A stretch of 64,000 nucleotides of DNA from Coptis chinensis (GCA_015680905.1 CM027378.1:78769501-78833500); one strand, 5' to 3'; counted from the stretch's first letter, positions 31,876 to 44,595 are shown. The notes: a model not told the origin generated them from the sequence alone. A program made the numbers and translations.

Positions 31876-34326
31876 TATTATGTTATGTTATCAATTCTAC
31901 ATGACTCGTTAGTATGCTTTTCCCTTTTCTTAAACTTGTGTGTAAGTTGAAATGTATATGGGAAATTGGGGATGGTGAGTACACAAAACAGTGAAATGAG
32001 GACTCACTGGAATAGCAAAAAAGATAATAGTTCATTCCTCTAGGTGAATCACACAAGCACTCACCTCCTATCAGTTTCAACACTCAACGAAGTGTTTCAA
32101 CTGTCCATTAGATGACCAACCCTGTCGTATCTTCTTTGTTTAGAGCTTGCTCACCAATGCCAAAAAGTGGCTTAATTTTGATGTAGCATTTATCATTTGA
32201 TGGAGTAACACCTCTAGATGCAAATTCTCTTGATTCTCTAGATAATCCATATTACCAAATTTCTCCCTGGACATAGTGATGGAATCATAGAAGAACTGCA
32301 TTGTACCAAAAAAAGGAGATTACTGATCGGTTGAAAACTAAAGTTCAATGTACCTAAATACTCTAGCATTATCAGACAGGTCTTGGTGATTGAAACACAA
32401 ATATTACCCCAGTAATATTCGAACATTCCCCTAAAATAATTGAAAAAAAAATAAAGATACCAAAGTTGCAAGCAATAGATAAGATTAATTGAAGACAATA
32501 TCATAAAGAAAACCTGAAAGATAAAAAAAATATGAAAGGAAGACAATAGTAATATATGGACATGAACATACCAAAAATGATAGATGTTGTGTGAAAATAT
32601 TGCTTCTTCGATGCCTACAAATGAAGTGACACCAATTCAGGCGAGAAATTATAGTACTATATCAGATAAAAAGGGGGGGGGGGAGGTATTATGTTATGTT
32701 ATCAATTCTACGTGACTCATTCGTATGCTTTTCCCTTTTCTTAAACTTGTCTTTAAGTTGAAGTGTATATGGGAAATTGGGGATGGTGAGCACACAAAAC
32801 AGTGAAATGAGGACTCACTGGAATAGCAAAAATGATAATAGTTCATTCCTCTAGGTGAATCACACGAGCACTCACCTCCTATCAGTTTCAACCCCCAACG
32901 AAGTGTTTCAACTGTCCATTAGATGACCAACTCTATCGTATCTTCTTTGTTTAGAACTTGCTCACCAATGCCAAAAAGTGGCTTAATTTTGATCTAGCAT
33001 TTATCATTTGATGGAGTAACACCTCTAGATGCAAATTCTCTTGATTCTCCAGATAATCCATATTACCAAATTTCTCCCTAGACATAGTGATGGAATCAAA
33101 GAAGAACTGCATTGTACCAAAAAAGGAGATTACTGATAGGTTGAAAACCAATGTTCAATGTACCTAAATACTCCAGCATTATCAGACAGGTCTTGGTGAT
33201 TGGTACACAAATATTACCCCAGTAATATTCGAACATTCTCACAAAATAATTGAAAAAAAAAATACCAAAGTTGCAGGCAATAGATAAGATTAATTTGAAT
33301 TAGAAAATAAGATTAATTGAAGACAATATCATAAAGAAAACCTGAAAGATAAAAAAATATGAAAGGCAGACAGTAGTAATATATGGACATGAACATACCA
33401 AAAATGATAGATGTTGTGTGAAAATATTGCCTCTTCGATGCCTGCAAATGAAGTGACACCAATTCAGGCGAGCAATTATAGTACTATATCAGGTAAAAAG
33501 GGGGGTTATTATGTTATGTTATCAATTCTATGTGACTCGTTCGTATGCTTTTCCCTTTTCTTAAACTTGTCTTTAAGTGGAAGTGTATATGGGAAATTGG
33601 GGATGGTGAGTACATAAAACAGTGAAATGAGGACTCACTGGAATAGCAAAAAAGATAATAGTTCATTCCTCTAGGTGAATCACACGAGCACTCACCTCCT
33701 ATCAGTTTCAACCCTCAACGAAGTGTTTCAACTGTCCATTAGATGACCAACTCTGTCGTATCTTCTTTGTTTAGAGCTTGCTCACCAATGCCAAAAAGTG
33801 GCTTAATTTTGATCTAGCATTTATCATTAGATGGAGTAACACCTCTAGATGAAAATTCTCTTGATTCTCCAGATAATCCATATTACCAAATTGCTCCCTG
33901 GTCATAGTGATGGAATCAAAGAAGAACTGCATTGTACCAAAAAAAGAGATTACTGATAGGTTGAAAACCAAAGTTTAATGTACCTAAATACTCCAGCATT
34001 ATCAGACAGGTCTTGGTGATTGATACACAAATATTACCCCAGTAATATTCGAACATTCCCACAAAATAATTGAAAAAAAAAATAAAGATAGCAAAGTTGC
34101 AGGCAATAGATAAGATTAATTTGAATTCAAAAATAAGATCAATTGAAAACAATATCAGAAAGAAAACCTAAAAGATAAAAAAATATGAAAGGCAGATAGT
34201 AGTAATATATGGACATGAACATACCAAATATGATAGATGTTGTGTGAAAATATTGCCTCTTCGATGCCTGCAAATGAAGTGACACTAATTTAGGCGAGCA
34301 ATTATAGTACTATATCAGGTAAAAAG
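31876..34326. repeat. Three direct tandem repeats of ~811-820 bp
   Basis: Units 31876-32686, 32687-33506 and 33507-34326 begin TATTATGTTATGTTATCAATTC and end in AAAAAGGGG runs of different lengths. They are highly similar, so duplication is recent relative to most of the window. Confidence 0.92.
31883..34326 (-). pseudogene. Triplicated exon cluster of an unidentified gene
   Basis: On the minus strand each unit holds the same exon-like series. First comes a 43-nt exon between AG and GTATG (in unit 1 at 32614-32572). A segment reading MFEYYWGNICVSITKTCL follows, ending at a GTACAT donor. Next is an acceptor (TTTGGTACAATGCAG) leading to FFFDSITMSREKFGNMDYLE and an Arg/Leu-rich helical end (ARSKLSHFLALVSK) with a stop. 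The last ORF is open in two units and ends alike. The family is not recognised. The exons could be C-terminal pieces of a gene transcribed from the right; the ATG at 34794 (MALTSDRKW) in a CT-rich context might be its first exon, which is speculative. Confidence 0.3.
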
Positions 34327-35030
34327 GGGGTCAACACAAAAAAAATTCCTAAACAATTTTATTTTTAAAAAAAATAAAAAATAAAAAAATAACAAAATAG
34401 TGATTGTTAAGAAAGTCCAGAGCACAACATGAACATCTTTTTGCGTTTCCTTTTCTATTCCGACTCTAAAGTTGTCACTACAGAATGTCTAGAAGCAATA
34501 AATTGCAGAAAGTTAATGTAATTGTAAGTTAGTTATTGTAAATTAGTTGTATATAAACAACAAAGCAACATGTAACACATAATGAATGACACCAACTATA
34601 AAACGAAGAATATAAGATAAGAATAAGAATTGTTAAATACAAAAACAAAAAGTCTACCTTTGCTTGCAAGTCTTCAATTCATGGTGGAGCAAGTCTTCAA
34701 TTCAGTGTAGATAAAATAGAAAGTGAAAAACCATTTACGGTCGGAAGTGAGAGCCATTTCGAAAGGGAGGAGAATGGAAGAAATAGAGAAGGTAAGTTGT
34801 GTTTGAAACTTTGAAAGAGAGAGGTGAGACAGAGAGACGCACTGTTTTGAGGAAGTAGACCGTAATGTAACCATTTTTTGTCAAATGTCCAATATACCCT
34901 TTGACTTTTTAAGTTTTTCGAAAATTTAGGGGGTGAAACTTTCAGGTACCCCTGGGATTAAAAAGTTTGGATTAAAACTGTTAATACGGGGCCTAATCGA
35001 GGAAATCAGGTTGTGGCATTATATATAAGA
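34327..35030. other. Spacer with possible first exon on the minus strand
   Basis: The complement of 34874-34674 has a CT-rich leader and a short ORF; a local direct repeat (AAGTCTTCAATTCA, 34666-34702) follows. No homology recognised. Confidence 0.3.
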
Positions 35031-38000
35031 CTAGCTTTCGAACCAGTCCTACGAACGGGTGCCGTTATATTAAATTATTCTAAAAAATATTAGTAATTAA
35101 CTATGCATAGTTTTGAGATATGAAAATTATATTAATTACTCAATCAAATTTTTTGAACCACTCTTTATAAAAAAGAAGCACCAAACCTTGATAAAACTCA
35201 TCGACTTCTTTCTGTTGTTAGGTTTAGTAATTGAAGTTTTGTAAGAATACTGAATGTGGCGAAGATAATATTGAAACTACTTGAATAGCAAGACGTTCCC
35301 AATCATAATAAAAGAATTATGATAAACACTATTTAAAATGCAAAACTATATTTGTCAAGATATTTATTCCCATACATATAATACAAACATGTTTTAAAGT
35401 TATTAGTTCAATACATTTGCATCAAGTTTCTGATTTTCCATTAATTATTTTTGAGGTTAGTTTAATGTAGTACGTTACATCCAGTTTCAAATTTCTCATT
35501 AATTATTCTTTGAGGTTAGTTTAATATAGTTGCATCAAGTTTCCAATTTCTTGTCAATTATTTTTTGAGATTAGTTCAGTGCAATTGCATCCACTTTATG
35601 ATTTTCTGTTAGTTATTCATTAAGGTTAATTCAGTACAGTTGCATCCAGTTTTTGATGTTTCATTAATTAGTCTTTGAGATTAGTTCATTGCATTTGCAT
35701 CCAGGTTCCAATCTCCCGTTAATTACTCTTTGAGATTAGTTCAATACATCTGCATCCAATTTCTGATTTCCCATTAATTATTTTTCTAGGTTAGTTCGAT
35801 AGTTTACAATTTCTAGTTATTTATGCTTTGAGGTCAGTGCGATACAATTACATCTGACTTCCTATTTCTAGTTAACTATTCTTCGAGGTTATTTCAATGC
35901 ATTTGCATCAAATTTCTTATTTCCCGTTAGTTAATCTCTTATTTTAGTTTAATGCATTTGCTTCCAATTTCTGATTTTCCGTTAATTATTCTTTGAGATT
36001 AGTTCAATGCAGTTGCATCCAATTTCCGATTTTATGTTAATTGTTTTTTTAGGTTAGTTCAATGCATTTACACCAAGTTTCTGATTTCCCGTTAATTATT
36101 TTATGATGTTAGTTCAATGCACTTACATTAAATTTATAATTTCCCATTAATTATTCATTTAGGTTAGTTCAGTGCAGTTTCTTTTATTTTTCAATATTTT
36201 GTTAATTGGTCTTTGAGATTAGTTCATTGCATTTACATCCAATTTCCGATTTCCCGTTAATAACTCTTTAAGGTTAGTTCAATACATATGCATCTGCATC
36301 TAGTTTCTAATTATTTATGCTTTGAGGTTAGTTCGATGTGCGCAATTACATCCGGATTTTTATTTCCCGTTAACTATTCTTTGAGGTTATTTCAATGTAT
36401 TTGCATTTAGTTTTTGATTTCCCACCAATTATTCTATGAGGTTAGTTCAATGCAGTTGCATTCGGTTTTTGATTTTCTGTTAATTATTTTTTCAGTTAAG
36501 TTCAATACATTTGTATCTAGTTTCTGATTTTCCATTAATTATTATTTGAGATTTGTTTGATATATTTGCATACCATTTTCAATTTTCCGTTAAATATTTT
36601 TCAAGGATTTGCATCCAATTTATAAATTCCAGTTAGTTATTCTCTTACGTTAGTTTAATGCAATTGCATCCAGTTTCCGATTTCTAGTTAATTACTTTTG
36701 AGTTTAGTTTATTGCATTTACATAAAGTTTTCGATTTCCCATTAATTACTCTTTAAGCTCAGTTATGTATTTGAATCCAATTTCTGATTTCTTTTTAATT
36801 ATCTAATGTGGTGTGTAATACCAATTTCTATTGATCCATCAGAGGTGTCCTTGCAAACATAACATAAAAAATAAGTTATGCTTGATTTACTATGTAGGAT
36901 CATCAAAGATTAATCTAATTTCCGACTTTATGTTAATTGTTCTTTAAGATTAGTTCAATGCATTTGCATCAAGTTTCTGATTTTCTGTTAATTATTTTTT
37001 GAGGTTAGTTCAATGTAATTACATCAAATTTATAATTTTCCGTTAAATTAATTATTCATTTAGGTTAGTTCAGTGTAGTTTCATCCATTTTTCAATGTTT
37101 CGTTAATTAATATTTGAGATTAGTTCATTATATTTGCATCCAATTTCTGATTTCCCATTAATAACTCTTTAAAGTTAGTTCAATATATCTGCATCTAGTT
37201 TCTGATTATTTATGCTTTGAGTTTAGTTCGATGCAATTACATTCGATTTCTGATTTCCCGTTAACTCTTCTTTGAGGTTATTTCAATGCATTTGTATTTA
37301 GTTTCCAATTTCCTACCAATTATTTTATGAGGTTAGTTCAATGCAGTTGCATTCGGTTTTTTAATTTTCTATTAATTATTTTTTGAGTTTATTTCAATGC
37401 ATTTGCATCCAATTTAATTTCCGATTTCCCATTAATTATTATTTGAGATTTGTTTGATGTATTTGCATACTGTTTTCAATTTCCCGTTAAATATTTTTCA
37501 AGGATTTGCATCCAATTTCTAACTTCCCATTAGTTATTCTCTGACGTTAGTTTAATGCAATTGCATCCAGTTTCCGATTTCTAGTTAATTACTTTTTGAG
37601 TTTAGTTTATTGCATTTGCATAAAGTTTCCGATTTCGCATTAATTACTCTTTGAACTCAGTTATGTATTTGAATCCAGTTTCCGATTTTCTTTTAATTAT
37701 TCAATGTGGTGTGTAATATCAACTTCTATTGATCCATATTTAGTTTCCTTCCAAACATAACATAAAAAATAAATTGTGCTTGATTTATTATGTGGGATCA
37801 TCAAAGATTATCCAGTTCCCGATTTCCCATTAATTATTTTTTAAATTATGCATGACTCACTATGTGAAATCTTCAAAGATCATCTACGAACGGGTGTTAG
37901 TTGTTATATTAATTATTCTAAAAAATATTTGCAAATATGCAGAACTATTATATATTAATATTATATTGATCGTGATCACTCATCCAAATTTCTTATAATG

Positions 38001-39150
38001 TGAAAATCTCACTCTCCATTAAAAAACAAAACTCACATTTGATAAAACCCTTCAACTTCATTTTGTTGTTTCATTGAAGTTTTATGAGATTGCCTAATAA
38101 GGCGAAACTCATATATATTGAAGCTACTTGAATAGCAATGATTTTCCAATCATACGGAAAAAGATAAGATAAACATCATTTTAAATGCAAAACTATACTT
38201 ATCAAGACATTTCCACAACATTTAACCCACCAACTATGTTTTGAGGTCAGTTCAATCCATTTGCATCAAGTTTATGATTTTCTGTTATTTATATTTTGAG
38301 GTTAATTCAATGCAGTTGCATCCAATTTCTGATTCCCGTTATTTATTTTTTGAGGTTAGTTCAATGCAGTTGCATCCAGTTTTCGATTTCTTGTTAATCA
38401 TTCTTTGTGGTTAGTTCAATACATTTGCATCCAATTTCTAATTTCCTGTTAATTGTTCATTGAGGTTAGTTCAATGCATTTGCATCCAGTTTCTAATTTC
38501 CCGTTAATTATTCTGTGAGATTAGTTTAATGCATTTGCATTCAGTTTCTGATTTATCGTTTATTATTTGATACGGTTGCATTTGCATCTAGTTTTTTTAT
38601 TTGCCCTTAATTATTGTTTGAGGTTAGTTCAATGAATTTGTATCCAGTTTTCGATTTTCCGTTAATTATTTCTTGAGGTTAGTTCAATGCATTTGCATCC
38701 AGTTTATTTTTTGAGATTAGTTTAGTGCAATTGCATCCGGCTTCCGATTTTCCGTTAATTATTCTTTAAGATTAGTTCCATGCATTTGCATTATATTTCC
38801 AATTTATAATTAATTTTTCTTCGAGGTTAGTTCAATACAGTTGCATCCAGTTTCCGATTTCCTGTTAATTTAATCTTTGAGTGTTAGTTCAATGCATTTG
38901 CATCCAGGTTCCGATTTCCCGACAATTATTTTTTGATGTATTTGGATCTAAATTTTGATTTCCCGTTAATTATTCTTTGTTGTTAGTTTAATGCAGTTGT
39001 ATCCATATTCCGATTTTCTATTAATTACTTTTTAAGATTAGTTTTATGCTTGCATTTGCATCCAGTTTTCGATTTCTCATTAAATATTATTTGAGGTTAG
39101 TTCGATGCATTTGGATCCAGTTTTCGGTTCCCTATTAATTGTTCTTTCAT
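35031..39150 (-). mobile_element. Helitron-like element with minisatellite body
   Basis: On the minus strand the left end reads as a Helitron 3' terminus: an imperfect short stem (ACCCGT...ACTGGT), ~8 bases, CTAG at 35034-35031 and a flanking T, matching the rule of insertion between A and T with a CTRR end. About 300 bp of this end recur at ~37880-38220, without CTAG. The rest is the 55-bp repeat array. The 5' end (TC) was not identified and no Rep/helicase gene is present, so it would be non-autonomous. Confidence 0.4.
35400..39150. repeat. ~55-bp degenerate minisatellite with ~900-bp higher-order duplication
   Basis: Consensus unit built from TTAGTTCAATGCATTTGCAT, CCAGTTTCTGATTTCCCG and TTAATTATTCTTTGAGG repeats for about 3.7 kb (roughly 60 units), interrupted at ~37860-38220 by the duplicated terminal block. 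36030-36905 and 36930-37805 are copies of each other (offset 898 bp), each ending in a unique block containing GTGTGTAATA. Very AT-rich; no coding capacity. Confidence 0.9.
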
Positions 39151-39363
39151 TCAGTATTATATATATATATATAATATATATATTTGTCATTATTGCTTTG
39201 CCATTATTTTTATTTATTTTTTCATTTTCTATTATATATATATATATATATATTTTGTGATGTTATTTTGTGTTTAATTTAATTTTCCACATGTAATTTG
39301 TTTGGTTTGGTATATAATTTATTTAAGCCCAACGTCTACTTTAACTGAATCTCATTATTCCGC

Positions 39364-39366
<3 letters not shown>

Positions 39367-39424
<58 letters not shown>
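39367..39424. repeat. (TA)n microsatellite left of MITE
   Basis: About 29 TA units directly abut the foldback element; further TA runs lie at 39161-39182, 39233-39252 and 39824-39870. Confidence 0.95.
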
Positions 39425-39427
<3 letters not shown>

Positions 39428-39820
39428 AATTCTCTAAAAGTGGCTTAAAGTTAACTTAAAATAAGAATGCGTCGCAAAAACTTCACCTATAAAATGAATT
39501 CAAACCTAATTTTTTGTGGTTATGAAGCACTCACCATAATGATTATCTTCCCAAAATTTCAGCTCATTTGGAAACTTCTAACATAGATAAAAAATTGTTG
39601 TCATCTTTAAAAAGAAATCTAACGGTCCAGAAATATTGAATTTTTGTAATTGTTTTTTGCCAATGTTAGAGGTTTCCAAATGAGCTGAAATTTGGTAGAG
39701 ATGATCTTAATATTGAGTATATCATATCCACAAAAAAATAGGTTTAAATTCATTTTGTAGGTGAAGTTTTACTTACGTACTTATTTTAAAGTTAACTTAA
39801 GTAGCTGTTTTTAAGAGAAG

Positions 39821-39823
<3 letters not shown>
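39424..39823. mobile_element. Foldback MITE, family 1 copy 2, inside TA microsatellite
   Basis: Inverted halves of ~190 bp: the left arm (AAAGTTAACTTAAAATAAG, AACTTCACCTATAAAATGAA, TTTCAGCTCATTTGG) is mirrored on the right (GAGCTGAAATTTGG, TTTTGTAGGTGAAGTTTTAC, TTATTTTAAAGTTAACTT, AAGAGAAGGAC). TA tracts lie on both sides. Shares arm motifs and central design with 8206-8599 but is strongly diverged. Non-coding. Confidence 0.75.
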
Positions 39824-39872
<49 letters not shown>

Positions 39873-40183
39873 CAGGTTCCGTTTACATTATAATGTTGAA
39901 AAATTATAAATTCATAAATTTAATTGGAATATGTCGTAATTATTATGGCCAGAATTGTGTTTTTTGGAATCCATAACTATGAATAAATGTCTAAATCCCA
40001 CAGTAAATGACACATCAAATCGAAAGGGTTTTAGGAAAATCGTTTTCGGTGGAAACTATTATTTTTAGCAATTTAGTTTTTTGTCTCATATTTTTTTTTC
40101 CGTAATTAGTTATATTGTTTAGGAAAAGGTGGAGCCTCTGTGAAACTCTAAATGGGATTGTTTTTTCGTAATTAGCTATAGTA

Positions 40184-40200
40184 TTTAGGAAAAGTTAGAG
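40184..40200. other. Target site duplication of L1-a (left)
   Basis: TTTAGGAAAAGTTAGAG, 17 bp, repeated at 47467-47483. Confidence 0.9.
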
Positions 40201-40341
40201 TTTTTTTTTTTGCTTGGTAAGTAGAAGTTATATTAAAAAAGAAACGATTACAAAATTGTGTGGTTTGGACATAAACTCTAACCATGATCGAGCTAGGTAC
40301 ATTGCAACGACTTTTACATGATTTCGTACCTCACTTCACCA

Positions 40342-41850
40342 CTAATATCTAAAGAAAATCTGGAAAGGAGCTTCCCAATATAGTAGCCATGGTGGTTTGC
40401 CCTCATAGATTTGGGATTCATTCAACTGGAGGGTTACTCCATTTTTGGCTATAACGTCTGCAGAAAAATTACCCTCTCTGAAAATCGAAGTGAACAAAAT
40501 AGACTGAATTTTAGTACAACTATTCCTCCATCTCAGCTGCAAGTCCCATGGTAATCTCCCACTAATGTAAGCTTTGTTTGCCGGTTCAGAATCAAATTCA
40601 ATCCATAACCGGAACCATCTCCTACTAATAGCAAGCTCTATGCCTTCAATGATAGCCAGACATTCAGCCTTAAAGTTAGATCCAATCCTGATATTTTTGC
40701 ATAATGACAGCTTAAAAACTCCTTCAGAATCTCTGAAAGTAACGCCAATGCCTGACGGGCCTGAGTTTCCAAAAGCAGCACCATTGGTGTTTAGCTTCAT
40801 AATAGGTAGTTCTAGTGGCACCCATGTACATTGTTTCGTCGTTGGCACATCTCTCGGCCTGTTTATTAAGTTCCATGCTCTCATAGTAGCCATATCTCTG
40901 TAAGAAGAGTTGTTGCTTGCTTGGGACAGATGAGAGGTGGTGAAGATGTGATACTGGATCGAGTGCTTACATTCGTTGAGATTTGGCTTTTTTCCCTCAA
41001 AGTTGATTTGGTTTCAGTGTTTCCAAATAACGACCATGCCACCCAAGAGCACTGCATTCCATAAGTGTTTAAGTCTAGAACTCCAAAGCTTGGAAAAATT
41101 AGATGCCTGCGAGAAGGATCGAAGGGTCTGATAGACTTCAAACTTAACTGCAGTCCACCTCCATACACTCTGAGAGAATTCATATTCCCACATGATGTGT
41201 TTTAAGGTTTCACAATGCTTTCCACATAACCTACATATAGAAACTAGATGAACACCTTTCTTTTGAATGACTTCATCTGTGGCCGTACACCCCTTAAGGA
41301 TTTTCCAGGCTGTAGCAGCCATTCTTGGATGTATATGGGAGTTCAACACAAGCTTGTGCCAGGCAATAGTGGTTCCATGCTTTCTGATGGTTTCATGGGC
41401 GGATTTGCAAGAGAAGGATCCCTTAAGATCAAGGCACCAAACCAAGTAATCGAGAGGTTGTGAGATGTCTTGAAGAACCCCCGTCATGTTTAGACCAGCA
41501 GAATAGAAGATAGACGAGAGAGGCATTGGTAAGACCCAATCATTATTATTCAGCAAAGAACTCACCTTCGCAGAGCATCCCCTTAGGTTATGGGAGCTAA
41601 GGTTTAAAATCGATTTGATAGATGATGGTTGGAGCCAATTGTCCCTCCACAAATCAATCTTTTCATCGTTACCCACCACCCATTGACTTCTAGGTATAAT
41701 CTCCGAAATTGCCGCCTTAATGCCACCCCAAACAGAGGACATTTTGTAGTACTCTATGAGGTCACCCCGATTGTTTCTGTACTTATATTGCATAAATGTT
41801 GCAAAATCGTCTGATTCACTTAAGAACTTCCAGGCTAGCTTCATCAACAT
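40342..41850 (-). pseudogene. LINE a ORF2 C-terminal part: zf-RVT region and RNase H
   Basis: 41850-41014 carries the post-RT region (CWKFL-like start, SQWVVGNDEKIDLWRDNW) and a zinc-binding segment (CRLCGKHCETLKHIMWEYEF) typical of plant L1 ORF2. A frameshift and stops follow. 40893-40342 is an RNase H fold: MKLNTNGAAFGNSGPSGIG, AECLAIIEGIELA, LWIEFDSEPANK and a C-terminal GNFSADVIAKNG. The first catalytic Asp (normally in NTDGA) is Asn; the Glu and second Asp are kept. RNase H degrades RNA of the RNA-DNA hybrid during target-primed reverse transcription. Confidence 0.8.
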
Positions 41851-41985
41851 TGCTTTATTGACGTCTTTTAATCTCCTAATTCCAAGTCCACCTTCAGAGC
41901 AGGGTTTGCAAACTTTATCCCAGCTGACAGTCGTTGCTCGTTTTTTGGATGCATCCCCAATCCACAGAAAATTCCGGATACATGT

Positions 41986-43483
41986 CTATGCTTCTTTGAT
42001 CAATCGAGATGGCCATTTGTATATGGTCATATTGTATATGGGAATGCTATTGATGACAGACTTTATCAAAATGCATCTTCCCTGGAAAGACAACATATGA
42101 CTCTTCCAACTAGAGAGCTTCTGCTTTATCTTATCCATAACAGAATAGATAATGGAATTAGTGACTCTTCCCTGGGTTAAAAAAAATCCAAAGTATTTTT
42201 TTGGTAAAAGGCCCTCAGAGATATGAAGTTCTTGCATAGTTCTAACCTTTCTGATATGAGAAGAAGCACCAAAGAAAATCTTGCATTTCACTTTATTCAT
42301 GAATTGGCCAGAGGACTCTTGATATCTATCAAGAAGAGAATTGAGATGACGGATACCTCTAATATGGCCATTTGTGAAAATTATAATATCGTCAGTAAAA
42401 AAGCAAGTGATTAGGAGCTAGACATCCTCTCGGAGATACCATAGGCTTGAGCATTTTCTTTACTGTGAGATCAGTTAATCATCTGCTCAAAACGTCTTCA
42501 GCAATTGCAAAAAGGAGAGGGGAGAGAGGGTCACCCTGTTTCAAACCTCTCTCCATATGAAAGAAACCAACCGGTCCTCCATTTACCATAATGGAGATTT
42601 GTGCCGAGTGAAAAATAGAGTGAAGGCACTGCATCCATCCTTGTGAAAAGCCCAAAGCAATTAGGACTTTAAAGAGGAATTCCCATGACATGGTATCATA
42701 GGCTTGAGAAATATCGATCTTTATAGCAATATTACCTCCATATCTTTTGAGTTCAAGCTCATTCATTAGTTCAGAAGCCAAGGTAATACTAGATTGGGAG
42801 CATATGCCCGGAACAAAACCCACTTGCTCCTTTGTTATAATTTTATCAACAACCACATTCAACCTCCTTTGCATAAGTTTGGTGATGATCTTGAAGAGAA
42901 AGTTACCCATGCAGATGGACTGGTACTGACTAAGTTTGCGAACACTTTTCTCTTTTGGAATGAGAGTGATAAAATTGGAGTTAAGGTCGCTAGGGAGGAT
43001 CTTGCTGATGAAGAAAGATTGAATTGCCATGCAAATGTCAATCTTAATAATACTCTAACAATTGATATAGAAATGCCCTTGGAAACCGTCGAGACCAGGG
43101 GAGCTATTAGCATTCATGCTAAAGACAGTTTGTTCAATTTCCATATAATCTGGAGTTTTTGAAAGGCTATAGTTATCCTCCTGAGTTATGAGTCTAGGGA
43201 TTAGACCCATAAGTTGATCATCATGGAGGATGGGGGCTGCTTTGAATTTGTCTTTGTAGAACTGGACAATGTGTTGTTTAATTTGATCCTGATCAGTCAT
43301 AAGAGTCCCCGCCTCCGTTTGAAGTTCGGTGATCAAAGATGCTCCCTGTCGAAGCCTGTATAGGTTGTGGAAGTATTCAGAATTTCTGTCCACTTCCTCA
43401 TCTGTTTTGATTTGGCTTTTCTGTTTCAGTACATTTGCTCTGTTATCCCTTGCAATATCTAGTTCCACTTCCTTATGAATCAC
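41986..43483 (-). pseudogene. LINE a ORF2 reverse transcriptase
   Basis: Order of RT motifs is intact: helical linker (FHNLYRLRQGASLI), NSSPGLDGF (43100), FITLIPKEKSVRKLSQYQSI, VGFVPGICSQSSI, IKIDISQAYDTMSWEFL (first catalytic Asp), RGLKQGDPLSPLLF. After a stop at 42479 and a frameshift in a T run comes LLFTDDIIIF at ~42400-42375, the catalytic YxDD-equivalent box with Thr in place of Ala. Then MNKVKCKIFFGAS and YFGFFLTQGRV (thumb). Stops at 43055 and 42479 disable it. Confidence 0.85.
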
Positions 43484-43672
43484 TTGAGAAATTAGCGATT
43501 CATTATCAGTGTCTTCTGCTAGTAACTGAGCACTTATTAAAGCTTCATGTGCCTTTCTAATGGTAATATCAACATTCCTAAAAGCTTCGTAATTCCATTT
43601 TTTGATATCTTTTTTTAATCTCTGAAGCTTCCTTATTGCTCTCTATAGGGGGCCTCCTTCAACACCTTGGTT

Positions 43673-44446
43673 CTAACTGTGGGTGACTAGTTCCATGAAA
43701 GAAGGGTGCGTGAGCCAGACTTTGAGAAATCTAAAAGGAGCATTAGTAGGCTTGGTGATGCTAGGAGAGTTCCCAATGATAGGGGATTGGTCCAAGGCTT
43801 GTCTAGCCCCCACTAAGTACTTCCAACCAAAAAAATTCAGGTTCCAAGCATCATTAAAGAAGACTCTATCCAGTTTTGATAAGACTCTGAGCGGTCCCCT
43901 TTTGTTATTACACCAAGAAAACTTTAACCCTTCGAAATTAGCTTCAATAAGATTACATGCATTAACAAAAGAGTTAAACTCCTGCATTGCTACTTTGTTA
44001 GGAAGATTGGTGCCTTTTCTTTCCTCATATCTAAGAACAACATTGAAGTCTCCTGCTAAGAGCCATGGACTGCCATTATTCATCAGTACGAGATGGTCCC
44101 AAAGCCTACGTCTGTGCACCAGAGAGCAATTGGCATGGACAAAAGTTACAAAAACATCATCTGCTAAAACAGTAATTTGTTGATCTGAGGAATTGATGAG
44201 GGTAACATTTAGCTCAGCTTTGTAAAAAACCCAAATGTTCCCAATACGGGCAGGATTGTCATTGTGTAAGCAAACACCATGATATTTATTGCTAATGCCT
44301 TTTATAGACAAGAAGTCCAGCTGAGGTCTAATGAGAGGTTCAGCAAGGCATACTAAATTGGGATTATGAGACTGAAGGAGCTCCTTAAGTCGATCAATAC
44401 CCTTATCTTTCCTAGCACCTATTATATTCCAATAAATAATCTTCAT
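43673..44446 (-). pseudogene. LINE a ORF2 endonuclease domain
   Basis: Exonuclease-endonuclease-phosphatase fold that nicks target DNA. The ATG at 44446 begins MKIIYWNIIGARKDKG, the conserved ORF2 start with the metal-binding Asn. Then NLVCLAEPLI (Glu), RRRLWDHLV, PWLLAGDFNVVL (Asp, Asn), FSWCNNKRG and LDRVFFNDAW follow. The terminal Ser-Asp-His motif is degenerate (ALDQSPI). The same frame continues past the stop at 43673 into the linker at 43483, so only a nonsense change separates endonuclease from RT. Confidence 0.85.
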
Positions 44447-44595
44447 TGGATAAGGGGTTGATCAACTTGGCTTTGTGACCTGGTAGAAAGATGCGAAGTA
44501 GGATCCGGGGGATGCACTTTAACTTTATTTCTTCACACTTTTTTCTTTGGCACATCTGCTGGCATGGTGGTGGAATTATCCTCTACAGGGTCTGC

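Noticed and set aside
35400-39150. CRISPR-like look of a regular short repeat array
   Set aside because: Units are contiguous and degenerate with no unique spacers; the sequence is a plant nuclear genome.
39824-39870. TA repeats as telomere or origin signal
   Set aside because: Simple microsatellite; no telomere motif (TTTAGGG arrays) is present in the window.
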